64,000 nt of DNA from assembly GCF_004349105.1 (NCBI RefSeq), contig NZ_SMLB01000001.1, forward strand, positions 124,001 through 188,000, given 5' to 3'. The stretch comes from Jiangella aurantiaca. GTDB lineage: Bacteria > Actinomycetota > Actinomycetes > Jiangellales > Jiangellaceae. The notes under the pieces were generated by a model. It made no database searches. It was given only the letters and a program-made list of their open reading frames with translations, and was not told the origin of the DNA. The position numbers were made by a program, and so were the translations under genes. Below are positions 25,893 through 34,622 of the stretch, one piece after another (positions within the stretch are counted from its first letter, which is position 1; each line of letters starts with the position of its first letter).

Positions 25893-26869
25893 CGGGCCCG
25901 CACCTCCTCGGCGAGATCCAGCGCCGCGCGCGACATGGCGGCGGCCGCGTCCGGGTCGGTCATCCACAGCGGGACGGCGATGCAGCGCACGCCGGCCGCC
26001 TCGATCTGCTGGACGGCGTCCGCGTCGACGGTGTCGACCAGCCAGCCGTCCAGCAGGTCGGCGAACAGCTCGGCCACTCCGGCCGCCGTCGTCGGGACCC
26101 CGATCGCCTTCAGCGCGGCGTCGGCCATACCTCGAACAGGTGAACCCCCGATGATCGGTGAGAGCCCGACCACGGGCGCAGCGGCTGCCTTGACCGCGTC
26201 GCGCACATCCGGCACGGCGAGGATCGGGCCGATGCTCACGACCGGGTTCGAAGGCGGCAGCAAGATCACGTCGGCCGCGGAGATCGCGTCGAGGACGCCC
26301 GGCGCCGGCACGGCCTGGTCGGCGCCGACGAGCACGATCCGCCGGGCGGGGACCTCGGCGTGCAGCCGGACCCACCACTCTTGGAAATGGATCGCCTTCT
26401 CCGCCGGGCCGTCGCCATCGCCGTCGGCCGGCACGACCACGTGCGTCTCGACCCGGTCGTCGGTCATCGGCAGCAGCCGGACGCCCGGCCGCCAGCGGTC
26501 GCACAGGGCCTCGGTGACGGCGGACAGCGGATAGCCGGCGCCCAGCATCTGGGTGCGGAGAAGGTGGGTGGCGAGGTCGCGGTCGCCGAGTGTGAACCAT
26601 TGCGCCTCGGCGCCGTACGCGGCCAGCTCCTCCGCGACGGCGAACGTCTCGCCGGATCGGCCCCAGCCCTGTGACTCCTCGATGCCGTCGCCGAGCGTGT
26701 ACATGACGGTGTCGAGGTCGGGGCTCACGTGCAGCCCGTGCAGTGTGATGTCGTCGGCGGTGTTCCCGATGACGGTGACCTCGGCGTCCGGCACGGCCCG
26801 CAGCAGCCCCCGCAGGAACCTGGAGCCCCCGATTCCGCCGGCCAGAGCGGTGATCCTCAGCACAGCCAC
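25889..26869 (-). CDS. fbiA: FbiA: phospholactate-type transferase of F420 biosynthesis
   Basis: The ~326-aa CofD/FbiA protein makes (dehydro-)F420-0 from the Fo deazaflavin. Near the start it carries LRITALAGGIGGSRFLRGLL, then NTADDITLHGLHVSPDLDTV (metal/substrate loop), LGDRDLATHL, and VILLPPSNPVVSIGPIL followed by GLSPIIGGSPVRGMA, all family signatures. The start is uncertain: GTG 26869 fits a GGGG site, while GTG 26863 or ATG 26887 are possible. It is followed at once by fbiB and is divergent from whiB2, the arrangement also found in mycobacteria. Confidence 0.93.
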   Translation of the reverse strand: MAVLRITALAGGIGGSRFLRGLLRAVPDAEVTVIGNTADDITLHGLHVSPDLDTVMYTLGDGIEESQGWGRSGETFAVAEELAAYGAEAQWFTLGDRDLATHLLRTQMLGAGYPLSAVTEALCDRWRPGVRLLPMTDDRVETHVVVPADGDGDGPAEKAIHFQEWWVRLHAEVPARRIVLVGADQAVPAPGVLDAISAADVILLPPSNPVVSIGPILAVPDVRDAVKAAAAPVVGLSPIIGGSPVRGMADAALKAIGVPTTAAGVAELFADLLDGWLVDTVDADAVQQIEAAGVRCIAVPLWMTDPDAAAAMSRAALDLAEEVRAR

Positions 26870-26963
26870 GACCGTACCCCGTGCCATCCGCCCGGCCGGT
26901 CCGCGCCCGGTCCGCGAGACGCGTTCCGCCGCGATCCGGGGCACGTCACAACGTTTTCTGGAG

Positions 26964-27011
26964 CATCACTACGCCTGCAATCGTGTCGACGCTCGGGCAA
27001 TCGTGGTGATG
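26964..27011 (-). repeat. Dispersed repeat copy C
   Basis: Read on the minus strand this 48-nt unit starts CATCACCACGATTGCCCGAG and ends GCAGGCGTAGTGATG. It differs from copy D at about 6 of 48 positions. The minus-strand flank CTCCAGAAAAC matches copy B. It lies in the divergent spacer between fbiA and whiB2, which holds no gene over ~450 bp (26870-27320). Confidence 0.8.
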
Positions 27012-27193
27012 GGTCGGCCAGCCGCCGGGCCGCATCGGATGATCGGCCGTCTGGCGTGCTGCGCGGCCAACCGCTTATGCTCCCGCCTCGACCCGCCCCA
27101 TGGCTGTCGCGACGAAGCGTCAGCGGGCGGGTCGGGTCGTGCGCCACGGCGGAGCGCCGGCGAACGAAACGGAGATCTTTAGCACGGTTCCGC

Positions 27194-27222
27194 TTGACGC
27201 GCACGTATTGCATTCATGTAAT
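27194..27222 (+). promoter_or_regulatory. Probable promoter of whiB2
   Basis: TTGACG (27194-27199) and TGTAAT (27217-27222) are separated by exactly 17 bp, close to the -35/-10 pattern of a housekeeping sigma factor. The start codon of whiB2 is ~98 nt downstream, giving a leader of about 90 nt. The surrounding AT-rich stretch (TATTGCATTCATGTAATTT) stands out from the high-GC background. Confidence 0.5.
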
Positions 27223-27320
27223 TTCGAACGTGTCGTTCAGTGGACTCGCGGCTTCGACCACCGCGAGACCGCTTCGGGGGCCGGCTCTGAGCCGGAGAAC
27301 CAGGTCGAAGGAGGCGAGCC

Positions 27321-27584
27321 ATGACCGAGTGGGACGAGATTGACCTGCTCTGGGGCGAAGCCGAAGAGATGAGTTGGCAAGAGCGGGCGCTGTGCGCCCA
27401 GACTGATCCGGAGGCGTTCTTCCCTGAGAAGGGCGGGTCCACCCGAGAGGCCAAGCGAGTGTGCCTCGGCTGCGAGGTCCAGGCGGAATGCCTGGAGTAC
27501 GCACTGGCGCACGACGAGCGGTTCGGCATCTGGGGCGGGCTGTCCGAGCGGGAACGGCGGAAGCTCAAGAAACGGGCGGTTTGA
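27321..27584 (+). CDS. whiB2: WhiB-family Fe-S transcription factor (WhiB2/WhmD type)
   Basis: The 87-aa protein starts at ATG 27321 after AAGGAGG. The four [4Fe-4S] ligands are Cys25, Cys48, Cys51 and Cys57 (C-x22-C-x2-C-x5-C). The sigma-contact turn GIWGG follows at ~69-73, then a basic tail (ERERRKLKKR). The N-terminal acidic/Trp-rich segment fits the WhiB2/WhmD group, which controls septation and differentiation in actinobacteria. The position next to fbiA and upstream of the manB region is the conserved whiB2 locus. A consensus-like promoter lies at 27194-27222. Confidence 0.93.
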   Translation: MTEWDEIDLLWGEAEEMSWQERALCAQTDPEAFFPEKGGSTREAKRVCLGCEVQAECLEYALAHDERFGIWGGLSERERRKLKKRAV

Positions 27585-27668
27585 CGGTCGCCCGGCCGGT
27601 CGCCGTCGAGCTGAACTCTGCCGTTCTCAGGTTCAGCGCGTAAGGTTGGCGGCTGGCGCACGGGGTTG

Positions 27669-27694
27669 CCCGGCCGAGGCACGCTTCGGCCGGG
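27669..27694 (+). terminator. Hairpin downstream of whiB2
   Basis: A 9-bp stem (CCCGGCCGA, 27669-27677, with TCGGCCGGG, 27686-27694) closes an 8-nt loop between the whiB2 stop (27584) and the next start (27746). It could terminate whiB2 or attenuate read-through. There is no U-tract. Confidence 0.45.
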
Positions 27695-27745
27695 GCCGCC
27701 AGCTCTCGTGTGCTCGCAGACCGACCGCTGGAACGACGACGAGGC

Positions 27746-30700
27746 ATGGCACCGGACCCCTTGACCGCAATCGACAACGGCAGCACGACGCCCAGCGTCT
27801 ATTCCGACCCGGGCATCGGCGCGGATGCCGCCCTTGACGCGTTCGCCGGTGACGTCGGCGAACCTGAGCCGGTCGACCCCACGGCGCTGCTCACGCACGA
27901 CGTGACGGCCGTCATCGTCGCGCACGACGGCAGCCGGTTCGTCCACCGCACGCTCGAGGCGGTGGCGGCGCTGCGCCGCATGCCCGAGCGCATCGTCGCC
28001 GTCGACACCGGCAGCCGCGACGAGACCGAGCAGGTCCTGACGTCCACCCTCGGCGCGCCCTCGGTGGTGTCGATGCCCCGCTCGACGGGGTTCGGCGCGG
28101 CCGTCGCGGCCGGTGTCGCCGCCGGCGACGAGATGGCGCATGCCATGCAGGGGAGCGGCGGCCTGCGCCGGTCCGACCAGACCCGCTGGATCTGGGTGCT
28201 GCACGACGACAGCGCCCCGGCGCCGGACGCGCTGGCCCGGCTGCTCGAGACCGCGATCCGCCGCCCCGACGCCGGCATCATCGGGCCGAAGGTGCTGGAC
28301 TGGCGTGAGGGCCGGCAGCTGCTGGAGATCGGCCTGACGGTCACCGGCGGCGGCCGCCGGCACACCGGCCTGGACCGCCGCGAGTACGACCAGGGCCAGC
28401 ACGACACCACGAAGAACGTCCTCGCCGTCGGCAGCGCGGGCATGCTGATCCGCCGCGACGTCTGGGACGAGCTGGGCGGATTCGACCCGCGGCTCACCAT
28501 CTTCCGCGACGACCTCGACCTCGGCTGGCGCGCCAACGAGGCCGGCTACCCGGTCGTCGTCTGCCCCGAGGCGGTCGTCTACCACGCCGAGGCGGCCGCG
28601 CACGGACGGCGCCGGCTGGGCGCCACCCGCGACCGGCCGCACCTGGCCGACCGCCGCAACGCCCTCTACGTCCTGCTGGCCAACACACCGGCCCGGTCGC
28701 TGCTGTTCGTGCTGCTCCGCGTGTTGGTGATGGGCCTCGGCCGGTCCTTGACCTTCCTCGTCGGCAAGCAGCCGGCGCTGGCCGGCGAGGAACTGGTGGC
28801 GCTGCTGTCGGTCATCGGACGCCCCGACGTGCTGATCCGGGCCCGGGCGCGACGCCGGCGGACCCGCCGCAAGGCGCCGTCGCAGCTGCGCTCGCTGTTC
28901 CCGCCGCGTGGGCAGCAGCTGCGGCACGCCGGCGAGAACGTCCTGGGCATGCTCACCGGGTCGGGCGGCGGCGCGGGCCACGACGTCTCCGGCGGACGGC
29001 GCGCGGTCAGCTCCGACGGCGGCGACGACGACGCGCCGGCCGGCGACGACGCGTGGATCCTGCGCTTCCTGCTGCACCCCGCCGTGCTGATGACGGCCGT
29101 GCTGGTCGTGGTCACGCTGGTGACGGCGCGCGACCTCATCGGCTCCGGCCGGCTGTTCGGCGGTGCGCTGCTGCCCGCGCCCGCGGCCGCCGGCGACCTC
29201 TGGGCCGTCTACACCGAGTCGTGGCACGGCGCTGGGCTGGGCAGCCCGTCGGCGACACCGCCGTACCTCGGCGTCGTCGCGCTGGCCGGCACGCTGGTCC
29301 GCAACGCCTCGCTCGCCGTCGACCTGCTGCTGATCGGCTCGGTGCCGCTGGCCGGCCTGACGATGTACCTACTGGTCCGTCGCCTGGTGCAGACGAAGCT
29401 GCTGCGCGTCTGGGTGTCGGCCAGCTACGCGCTGCTGCCCGCCGTCACCGGCGCCATCGCGGCCGGCCGGCTGGGCACCGCCGTCGCCACCGTGCTGACG
29501 CCGCTGCTGGTGCTCGCGGTCATGCGCACGCTCGGCACGCCGGGCCGCCCGGGACCGGGCCGGGCCGCGTGGAGCGCCGGCCTGCTGCTCGCCGTGATCT
29601 CCGCGTTCGTGCCGCTGGCCTGGATCATCGCGCTGGCGCTGGCGATCGTGGCGGCCGCGACGGTGTTCCGCGACCGCCGCTCGCTGCTGCGGCTCGGCGT
29701 CCTGCTGGCGGTGACGCCGGTGGTGCTGATCCCGTGGACCGGCAGCCTGATCAGCCGGCCGATGCTGCTGGTCACCGAGGCCGGCGTGCCGGGGCCGGGG
29801 CTGTCCGACCCGGAGCTGGCGCCGTGGTCGGTGCTCCTGCAGAACCCCGGCGGCCCCGGCAGCGGCCCGATCTGGCTCGGCGCCGGCCTCCTGACCGCCG
29901 CCTGGATCTCGCTGTTCCGCCCCGTCCGCCGGCTGGCCATCGCGACCGCCTGGGTGGTCGTGGGCGTGGCGCTGGTCGCGGGCATCGTGCTGTCGCGGCT
30001 GGCCGTCAGCGGCCCGACCCTGGAGACCCCGGTCGCCGGCTGGCCCGGGTACGCGACGGTCCTGGTGGCCGGCGGCCTGCTGGCCGCCACCGCGATCGGC
30101 GCCGAGGGCGCCCGGGAACGGCTGTCGCGGGCCAGCTTCGGCTGGCGTCAGCCGCTCGCCGTCATCCTCGCCGGAGTGGCCGGCCTGGCGCCGCTCGTGG
30201 CGGCGGGATGGTGGGTCGCGCGCGGCGCCGGCGACCCGATCGAGCGCCGCGATCCCTCGATCCTGCCCGCCTACGTCGCCGACGAGGCGGCCCGTCCCGA
30301 GCGGGTCCGCACGCTGGTGCTCAACCGCGCCGACGACGGCCGCATCACCTACGCGCTGCTGCGCCAGTCCGGCCCCCGGCTGGGCGACGCCGAGACCAGC
30401 CCGCCGCCGGAGGAGTACGGCCCGCTCGACGAGGTCGTCGCCGATGTCGTCTCGGGCCGCGGCGGTGCCGACGGCGCCCGGCTGGCCGAGTTCGCGGTGC
30501 GCTACCTCTACCTGCCGCGGCCGTACGACCCCGACCTCGCCGACACCCTCGACACCGTGCCCGGCCTCGTCCGCAGCAGCGCGCCGGAGGGCGCGGCGAT
30601 GTGGCAGATCGACCAGCCGGTCGCGCGGGTGTGGATCGCCGCCCCGCCGGCCGACGACGGTGAGCTCGCACCGATGGCCGACGAGAACTCCGAGGTCGTC

Positions 30701-31729
30701 ACCATCCCCAGCGAGGAGGTCGACGCCGCCGGCAGCCTGCCCGAGGGCCCCGAGGGCCGCATGGTCGTGTTGTCCGAGCTGGCCGACTCCGGCTGGACGG
30801 CCCGCCTCAACGGCACTGAGCTGGAGCCGACGACGTACGGCGGCTGGGCGCAGGCGTTCACGCTGCCCACGCAGGCCGGCGAGCTGACCGTCGAGTACGA
30901 GGGCAACCGGCGCGCGTTCTGGCTCTGGTTCCAGCTCGGCGCGGTCGTGGTCGCCGTCGTCCTGGCGCTGCCCGGCATCCGGCGCGAGCGCGGCGCCGTC
31001 GACGACGCCGCCGATCTCGATCCGGAGGACTCCTCGCCGCAGCTGCCGCTGGCCCCGGTCCCGGTGGGCGCGGGTGCCGGCGAGGCCGCGCCGGTGGCCG
31101 CCCGGGGCGGCCGTCGCCGCGGCTCCGGGCGCGGCGCCGAGCCGTCGCCGTCGCCGCGGCCCGCACCGACCCCCGAGCCGCAGCCGGCGCCGACGTCGGA
31201 GCCCGAGCCCGCGACGGTCGCCGACGCCGGCGGCCCGGCCTGGGTGCCCGGCGAGCGCAGCCTCGGCGAGCGGCTGCGCGGCGGTTCGCGGGCAGAGCCG
31301 GCGACACGCCGCCGGGCGGCCCGGGAGCCGGAGCCGGCCGCCGACACGACCGGGTTCTTCGACCCCGCGCCCGAACCGCCGCCGCGCGGACGCGGCACGC
31401 GGAAGCGAGCCGCGCGCGCACCCGAGCCCGTCGCCCCGGAGACCGTCGATCCGCTGACCGATCCCGCCTTCGCCGAGCCGGCGCGACAGCCGGCGGAGCA
31501 GCCGCCGCACGCCGTCGGCGAGTGGGACCCGTTCGCCCGCGCCGGCGTCGACCAGGACGCGCCCCGGGCATCGATCACCGATGCCTACCAGGGCCGCCGG
31601 GCCGGCCGGGCGGCCGACGAGACGTCCGAGACGAGTGGCACCGACGCCGGTGGCCGCACCCGCCGCGCGCCCGGTAAGCGGGCCGCGGGCAAGCGGGCGA
31701 AGGGCCGGCGGCAGGAGGACGAGCAGTGA
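27746..31729 (+). CDS. Giant membrane glycosyltransferase, family 2
   Basis: The product is ~1327 aa. Residues ~50-330 form a GT2 GT-A domain (DVTAVIVAHDGSRFVHRTLE, VDTGSRDET, metal motif in WIWVLHDDSAPAPD, then FDPRLTIFRDDLDLGWR). Then come a basic linker, about ten hydrophobic helices (~450-820), an extracytoplasmic domain (~860-1080), a last TM helix (FWLWFQLGAVVVAVVLALPG) and a long Pro/Glu/Ala-rich, Arg-containing C-terminal tail (~1120-1327) that is low complexity. This large GT next to whiB2 is a conserved actinobacterial gene. The DUF5719 gene overlaps its stop. GTG 27710 is an alternative start. Confidence 0.88.
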   Translation: MAPDPLTAIDNGSTTPSVYSDPGIGADAALDAFAGDVGEPEPVDPTALLTHDVTAVIVAHDGSRFVHRTLEAVAALRRMPERIVAVDTGSRDETEQVLTSTLGAPSVVSMPRSTGFGAAVAAGVAAGDEMAHAMQGSGGLRRSDQTRWIWVLHDDSAPAPDALARLLETAIRRPDAGIIGPKVLDWREGRQLLEIGLTVTGGGRRHTGLDRREYDQGQHDTTKNVLAVGSAGMLIRRDVWDELGGFDPRLTIFRDDLDLGWRANEAGYPVVVCPEAVVYHAEAAAHGRRRLGATRDRPHLADRRNALYVLLANTPARSLLFVLLRVLVMGLGRSLTFLVGKQPALAGEELVALLSVIGRPDVLIRARARRRRTRRKAPSQLRSLFPPRGQQLRHAGENVLGMLTGSGGGAGHDVSGGRRAVSSDGGDDDAPAGDDAWILRFLLHPAVLMTAVLVVVTLVTARDLIGSGRLFGGALLPAPAAAGDLWAVYTESWHGAGLGSPSATPPYLGVVALAGTLVRNASLAVDLLLIGSVPLAGLTMYLLVRRLVQTKLLRVWVSASYALLPAVTGAIAAGRLGTAVATVLTPLLVLAVMRTLGTPGRPGPGRAAWSAGLLLAVISAFVPLAWIIALALAIVAAATVFRDRRSLLRLGVLLAVTPVVLIPWTGSLISRPMLLVTEAGVPGPGLSDPELAPWSVLLQNPGGPGSGPIWLGAGLLTAAWISLFRPVRRLAIATAWVVVGVALVAGIVLSRLAVSGPTLETPVAGWPGYATVLVAGGLLAATAIGAEGARERLSRASFGWRQPLAVILAGVAGLAPLVAAGWWVARGAGDPIERRDPSILPAYVADEAARPERVRTLVLNRADDGRITYALLRQSGPRLGDAETSPPPEEYGPLDEVVADVVSGRGGADGARLAEFAVRYLYLPRPYDPDLADTLDTVPGLVRSSAPEGAAMWQIDQPVARVWIAAPPADDGELAPMADENSEVVTIPSEEVDAAGSLPEGPEGRMVVLSELADSGWTARLNGTELEPTTYGGWAQAFTLPTQAGELTVEYEGNRRAFWLWFQLGAVVVAVVLALPGIRRERGAVDDAADLDPEDSSPQLPLAPVPVGAGAGEAAPVAARGGRRRGSGRGAEPSPSPRPAPTPEPQPAPTSEPEPATVADAGGPAWVPGERSLGERLRGGSRAEPATRRRAAREPEPAADTTGFFDPAPEPPPRGRGTRKRAARAPEPVAPETVDPLTDPAFAEPARQPAEQPPHAVGEWDPFARAGVDQDAPRASITDAYQGRRAGRAADETSETSGTDAGGRTRRAPGKRAAGKRAKGRRQEDEQ

Positions 31730-33258
31730 TCAGCGCACGATGGGCCGGTCTCGCGGCCGGCGCCGGGGTGGCCGTCGTCGTCGGCGGTGCGACGCTCATC
31801 GGCCCGCCCGACTCGATCGTCGACGACCATCCGGAGGTCAGCGAGCCGGTGGTCCGGTCATCGCTGGTGTGCCCGTACGTCGACGGCGAGGAGGCCGGCA
31901 GCGCCGAGCTCGGCGTGCTGGCGCTGCCCGGCGTCGAGGTCGCCGAGGAGACCGGCGGCGAGCAGCCGCCGATCACCGTCCAGGCGCTGGCACTGCCGCC
32001 GGACCCGGAGGACCCCGAGGCCACCGGCGACCCCGCCGAGGAGGCCGCGACCGAGCCGCTGGTCAGCATCGCCGACCGCGGCGTCCCGACGGTCACGCCG
32101 GTCGAGACCGCGGCCGGCACGTCGTACGCCGTCACCGGTCAGGGTGCGCTGGCGCCCGGGCTGGCGGCCGAGCAGTCGCTGATCCTGCAGGAGGTCGACC
32201 TGCGCGGCATCAGCACGGCGACCTGTACCGCCCCCCGCCGCGAGCACTGGTTCGTCGGCGCCTCGGCCGAGGTGGGGCGGCGTGGCCGGCTGGTCCTGTC
32301 CAACCCGACCGACGTGCCCGCCGTCGTCGACGTGGAGCTGTGGGACGAGGCCGGCGTCATCGACGCGCCCGGCACACAGGACGTCGGCGTGCCGGCCCGC
32401 AGCCAGCGGATCCTGCTGCTGGACGCACTGGCGGCCGGCTCGGTGACCACGGCCGTGCACGTGCAGTCCAGCCAGGGCCGGGTGACGGCCGCGCTCGAGG
32501 TGCGCGAGACCGAGGAGATCACGCCCCAGGGCATGACGTACGTCCCGGCCGCGGTCGCGCCGCGTCGCGACCTGTGGATCCCGGGCGTGCCGGGGTCGGG
32601 CCAGCGCAGCCTGCGCATCGTCGCGCCAGGCGACACAGACGCGATCGTGTCGCTGCAGATCCTCGGCGCCGACGGCGCCTACAGCCCGGTCGACCAGGAC
32701 GTCATCACCGTCACCGCGGGCACCGTCGCCGACATCCCGCTGGACACCGGCACCGACCCGGCCGGCATCCGGCTGCAGAGCGACGAGCCGATCACCGGGT
32801 CCGTCCGGGTCGTGCAGGCGACGGACGGTGGCCAGCCCGACGTCGCCTACACATCCGCCTCGGAACCGCTCACTGGCCCGACTCCGGCGCTGCTCAGCCG
32901 CTCGGCGTCCGGCATCGCCAGCACGCTGCTGATCAGCTCCGCCGTCTCGACGACGGCACGGGTCACCGTGCAGACGCTGGCCGCCGACGGCACCGTCGCC
33001 GAGGAGCAGCCGCTGGAGCTGCCGGCCGGCGCGACCGTCCCGGTGCCGCTGACCCCCGCGGGCGACGTCCCGAACGCGACCGTCGTGGTCGTGCCGGAGG
33101 CGCCCGGCTCGGTGGTGGCGGCACGGCAGATCAGCGCCACCGACGACGACGGCGCACTGCTGGACCTGATGCCGCTGATCTCGCCGACGATCGAGGTGAA
33201 CGTGCCCGAGGTGGTCGGGGAGCTGCCAGACGTCCCCGAGCCGGCCGAGTCCCCCTGA
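31726..33258 (+). CDS. DUF5719 family exported protein
   Basis: This 510-aa protein begins at GTG 31726, overlapping the glycosyltransferase stop by 4 nt. An N-terminal hydrophobic segment (WAGLAAGAGVAVVVGGATLI) serves as anchor or signal. The rest is extracytoplasmic and built of repeated Ig-like beta units (RGRLVLSNPTDVPAVVDVEL, then RSLRIVAPGDTDAIVSLQIL, then TARVTVQTLAADGTVAEE). It matches the DUF5719 family by position and repeat pattern. No enzymatic motif is seen. Coupling to the giant glycosyltransferase suggests both act in one envelope process. Confidence 0.85.
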   Translation: MISARWAGLAAGAGVAVVVGGATLIGPPDSIVDDHPEVSEPVVRSSLVCPYVDGEEAGSAELGVLALPGVEVAEETGGEQPPITVQALALPPDPEDPEATGDPAEEAATEPLVSIADRGVPTVTPVETAAGTSYAVTGQGALAPGLAAEQSLILQEVDLRGISTATCTAPRREHWFVGASAEVGRRGRLVLSNPTDVPAVVDVELWDEAGVIDAPGTQDVGVPARSQRILLLDALAAGSVTTAVHVQSSQGRVTAALEVRETEEITPQGMTYVPAAVAPRRDLWIPGVPGSGQRSLRIVAPGDTDAIVSLQILGADGAYSPVDQDVITVTAGTVADIPLDTGTDPAGIRLQSDEPITGSVRVVQATDGGQPDVAYTSASEPLTGPTPALLSRSASGIASTLLISSAVSTTARVTVQTLAADGTVAEEQPLELPAGATVPVPLTPAGDVPNATVVVVPEAPGSVVAARQISATDDDGALLDLMPLISPTIEVNVPEVVGELPDVPEPAESP

Positions 33259-33319
33259 CGGCCGTGATCATGTTCGGCTCGGCCGGCCCCTGCGCTGGGT
33301 GAACCGTGCGCTCGGTACA

Positions 33320-33414
33320 CATCACCAGGATTACCCGAGCCTCAACACGATTACAGGCGTGGTGATGCGTCGGGAAGCCTCATGATGGCCCCGAGAACGC
33401 CGGCAAATCTCACG
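33320..33414 (+). repeat. Dispersed repeat copy D with extended flank
   Basis: The core at 33320-33367 starts CATCACCAGGATTACCCGAG and ends CAGGCGTGGTGATG; the outer 7 nt are inverted (CATCACC/GGTGATG). The following flank (33368-33414) matches copy B, and looser similarity (CTGGCCAACGCGGCGAAC) continues to ~33502. It fills the 314-bp spacer between the DUF5719 gene and the convergent zincin-like gene, which contains nothing else recognisable. Confidence 0.8.
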
Positions 33415-33572
33415 ACGTGGACACCGCACCGCTCAACGTCCACCCGAACCGGCGCCTGGCCGACCGCCACCCCTGGCCAACGCGGCGAACTCGCGCGAAC
33501 CAGATGCGACCGACCTCATCTTCGCTGGCGGCGGGTGAGCACGGCGAGGGGCCGTGATCACGGAACGGAGGG

Positions 33573-34034
33573 TCAGGGGAGGTCGTGACCGCCGTAGGCG
33601 GGGTCGATCTCTTCCGGCTCGACGCCGAACAGCTCGGCCACCTGCTCGGTGACGACGTCGCCGACCAGGGCGCGCAGCTTGGCGGGGTCAGTGGCGCGGG
33701 TCTCGACCGGGCGGCGGAACACGACGACCCGGGCCGGCAGAGCGCCGGTGCCGGCATAGGCGCGGGCCAGCGGCACCCAGCTGCGGTCCCAGTCGTCCAG
33801 GGCGGGGACGTCCTCGACGGCGAACTCGACCTTGGCCAGCTGGTCCTGCCAGCGCCGGTCGAGCCGCTCGACGGCGGCGATGACGAGGTCGTCGAACCGC
33901 TGCGCCCGCGACACCGCCAGGGGTGAGCCGGCCGGGGCCAGCGGCCCGCGCATGCCACGCCCGTGCCGGTCACGGCGTACCCGCGGCAGGGTCACCCCGG
34001 ACGGCGTGTCGGGACCGGGCGCACGGCGGCTCAT
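33573..34034 (-). CDS. Zincin-like metallopeptidase family protein, zinc site degenerate
   Basis: This 153-aa protein (ATG 34034) belongs by size, sequence and position to the short zincin family (PF06262 type) encoded near DUF3499 genes in actinobacteria. Core: SRAQRFDDLVIAAVERLDRR, FAVEDVPALDDWD, RVVVFRRPVETRA, and LVGDVVTEQVAELFGVEPEE. In active members the last segment holds an HExxH zinc site; here it reads T-E-Q-V-A, so both His ligands are missing while the Glu remains. It is therefore probably not a protease and may act as a binding protein. It is divergent from the DUF3499 gene. Confidence 0.75.
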   Translation of the reverse strand: MSRRAPGPDTPSGVTLPRVRRDRHGRGMRGPLAPAGSPLAVSRAQRFDDLVIAAVERLDRRWQDQLAKVEFAVEDVPALDDWDRSWVPLARAYAGTGALPARVVVFRRPVETRATDPAKLRALVGDVVTEQVAELFGVEPEEIDPAYGGHDLP

Positions 34035-34160
34035 TCTGAGCACAGTACCCGTAAGCCGACCGCATGGTCCCAGACGGCGGCGAGTCCCACAAGGGAATGG
34101 GGAATCGCGTGTTTGGCGTGCCGTGCCCGGACGACACCGCCCAGACGTTAGCCTTCCCCT

Positions 34161-34520
34161 GTGAGTCCGATGCGTCGCTGTTCTCGATCAGCCTGTCCGC
34201 GGACTGCTGTGGCGACGCTGACCTACGTCTACGCCGATTCCACCGCCGTGCTCGGCCCGCTCGCGACCTATGCTGAGCCGCACAGTTACGACCTCTGCGC
34301 CGAGCACTCCGAGCGGCTGGTCGCGCCGCGCGGCTGGGAGGTCATCCGGCTGGCGCCGGACCCTGCCGCGCTCGGCCCCAGCAACGACGACCTGCTCGCG
34401 CTCGCCGACGCCGTCCGCGAGGCCGGTCGCCGGCCCGAGCCCGCCCCCGCGCCGCCGATCGCCGGCGAGGGCGGCCGCCGCCGCGGGCACCTGCGCGCGC
34501 TGCCCGATCCCGACGCCTGA
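34161..34520 (+). CDS. DUF3499 family protein
   Basis: The 119-aa protein begins at GTG 34161. It shows the strongly conserved block of DUF3499: MRRCSRSACPRTAVATLTYV, then YADSTAVLGPLATYAEPHSY, DLCAEHSERLVAPRGWEVIR. Cys residues near the N-terminus (C-x4-C) and a later Cys/His pair (DLCAEH) suggest a small metal-binding fold. The C-terminal third is a variable Pro/Ala/Arg-rich tail. It is co-directional with manB, in the order seen in Streptomyces and Mycobacterium. Function unknown. Confidence 0.9.
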   Translation: MSPMRRCSRSACPRTAVATLTYVYADSTAVLGPLATYAEPHSYDLCAEHSERLVAPRGWEVIRLAPDPAALGPSNDDLLALADAVREAGRRPEPAPAPPIAGEGGRRRGHLRALPDPDA

Positions 34521-34622
34521 GCGCCGTCACCGGCTGTTCCTCAGGGCGCTTTCGGGGCGATGACAATGAAGCCCGAGCCTGGGCACCGACGACGGCACAA
34601 CCGCCCCCACCGACCCGGCGTA

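Noticed and set aside
62-33414. The repeats as a CRISPR array
   Set aside because: Copies are kilobases apart, in both orientations, without regular spacers or cas genes.
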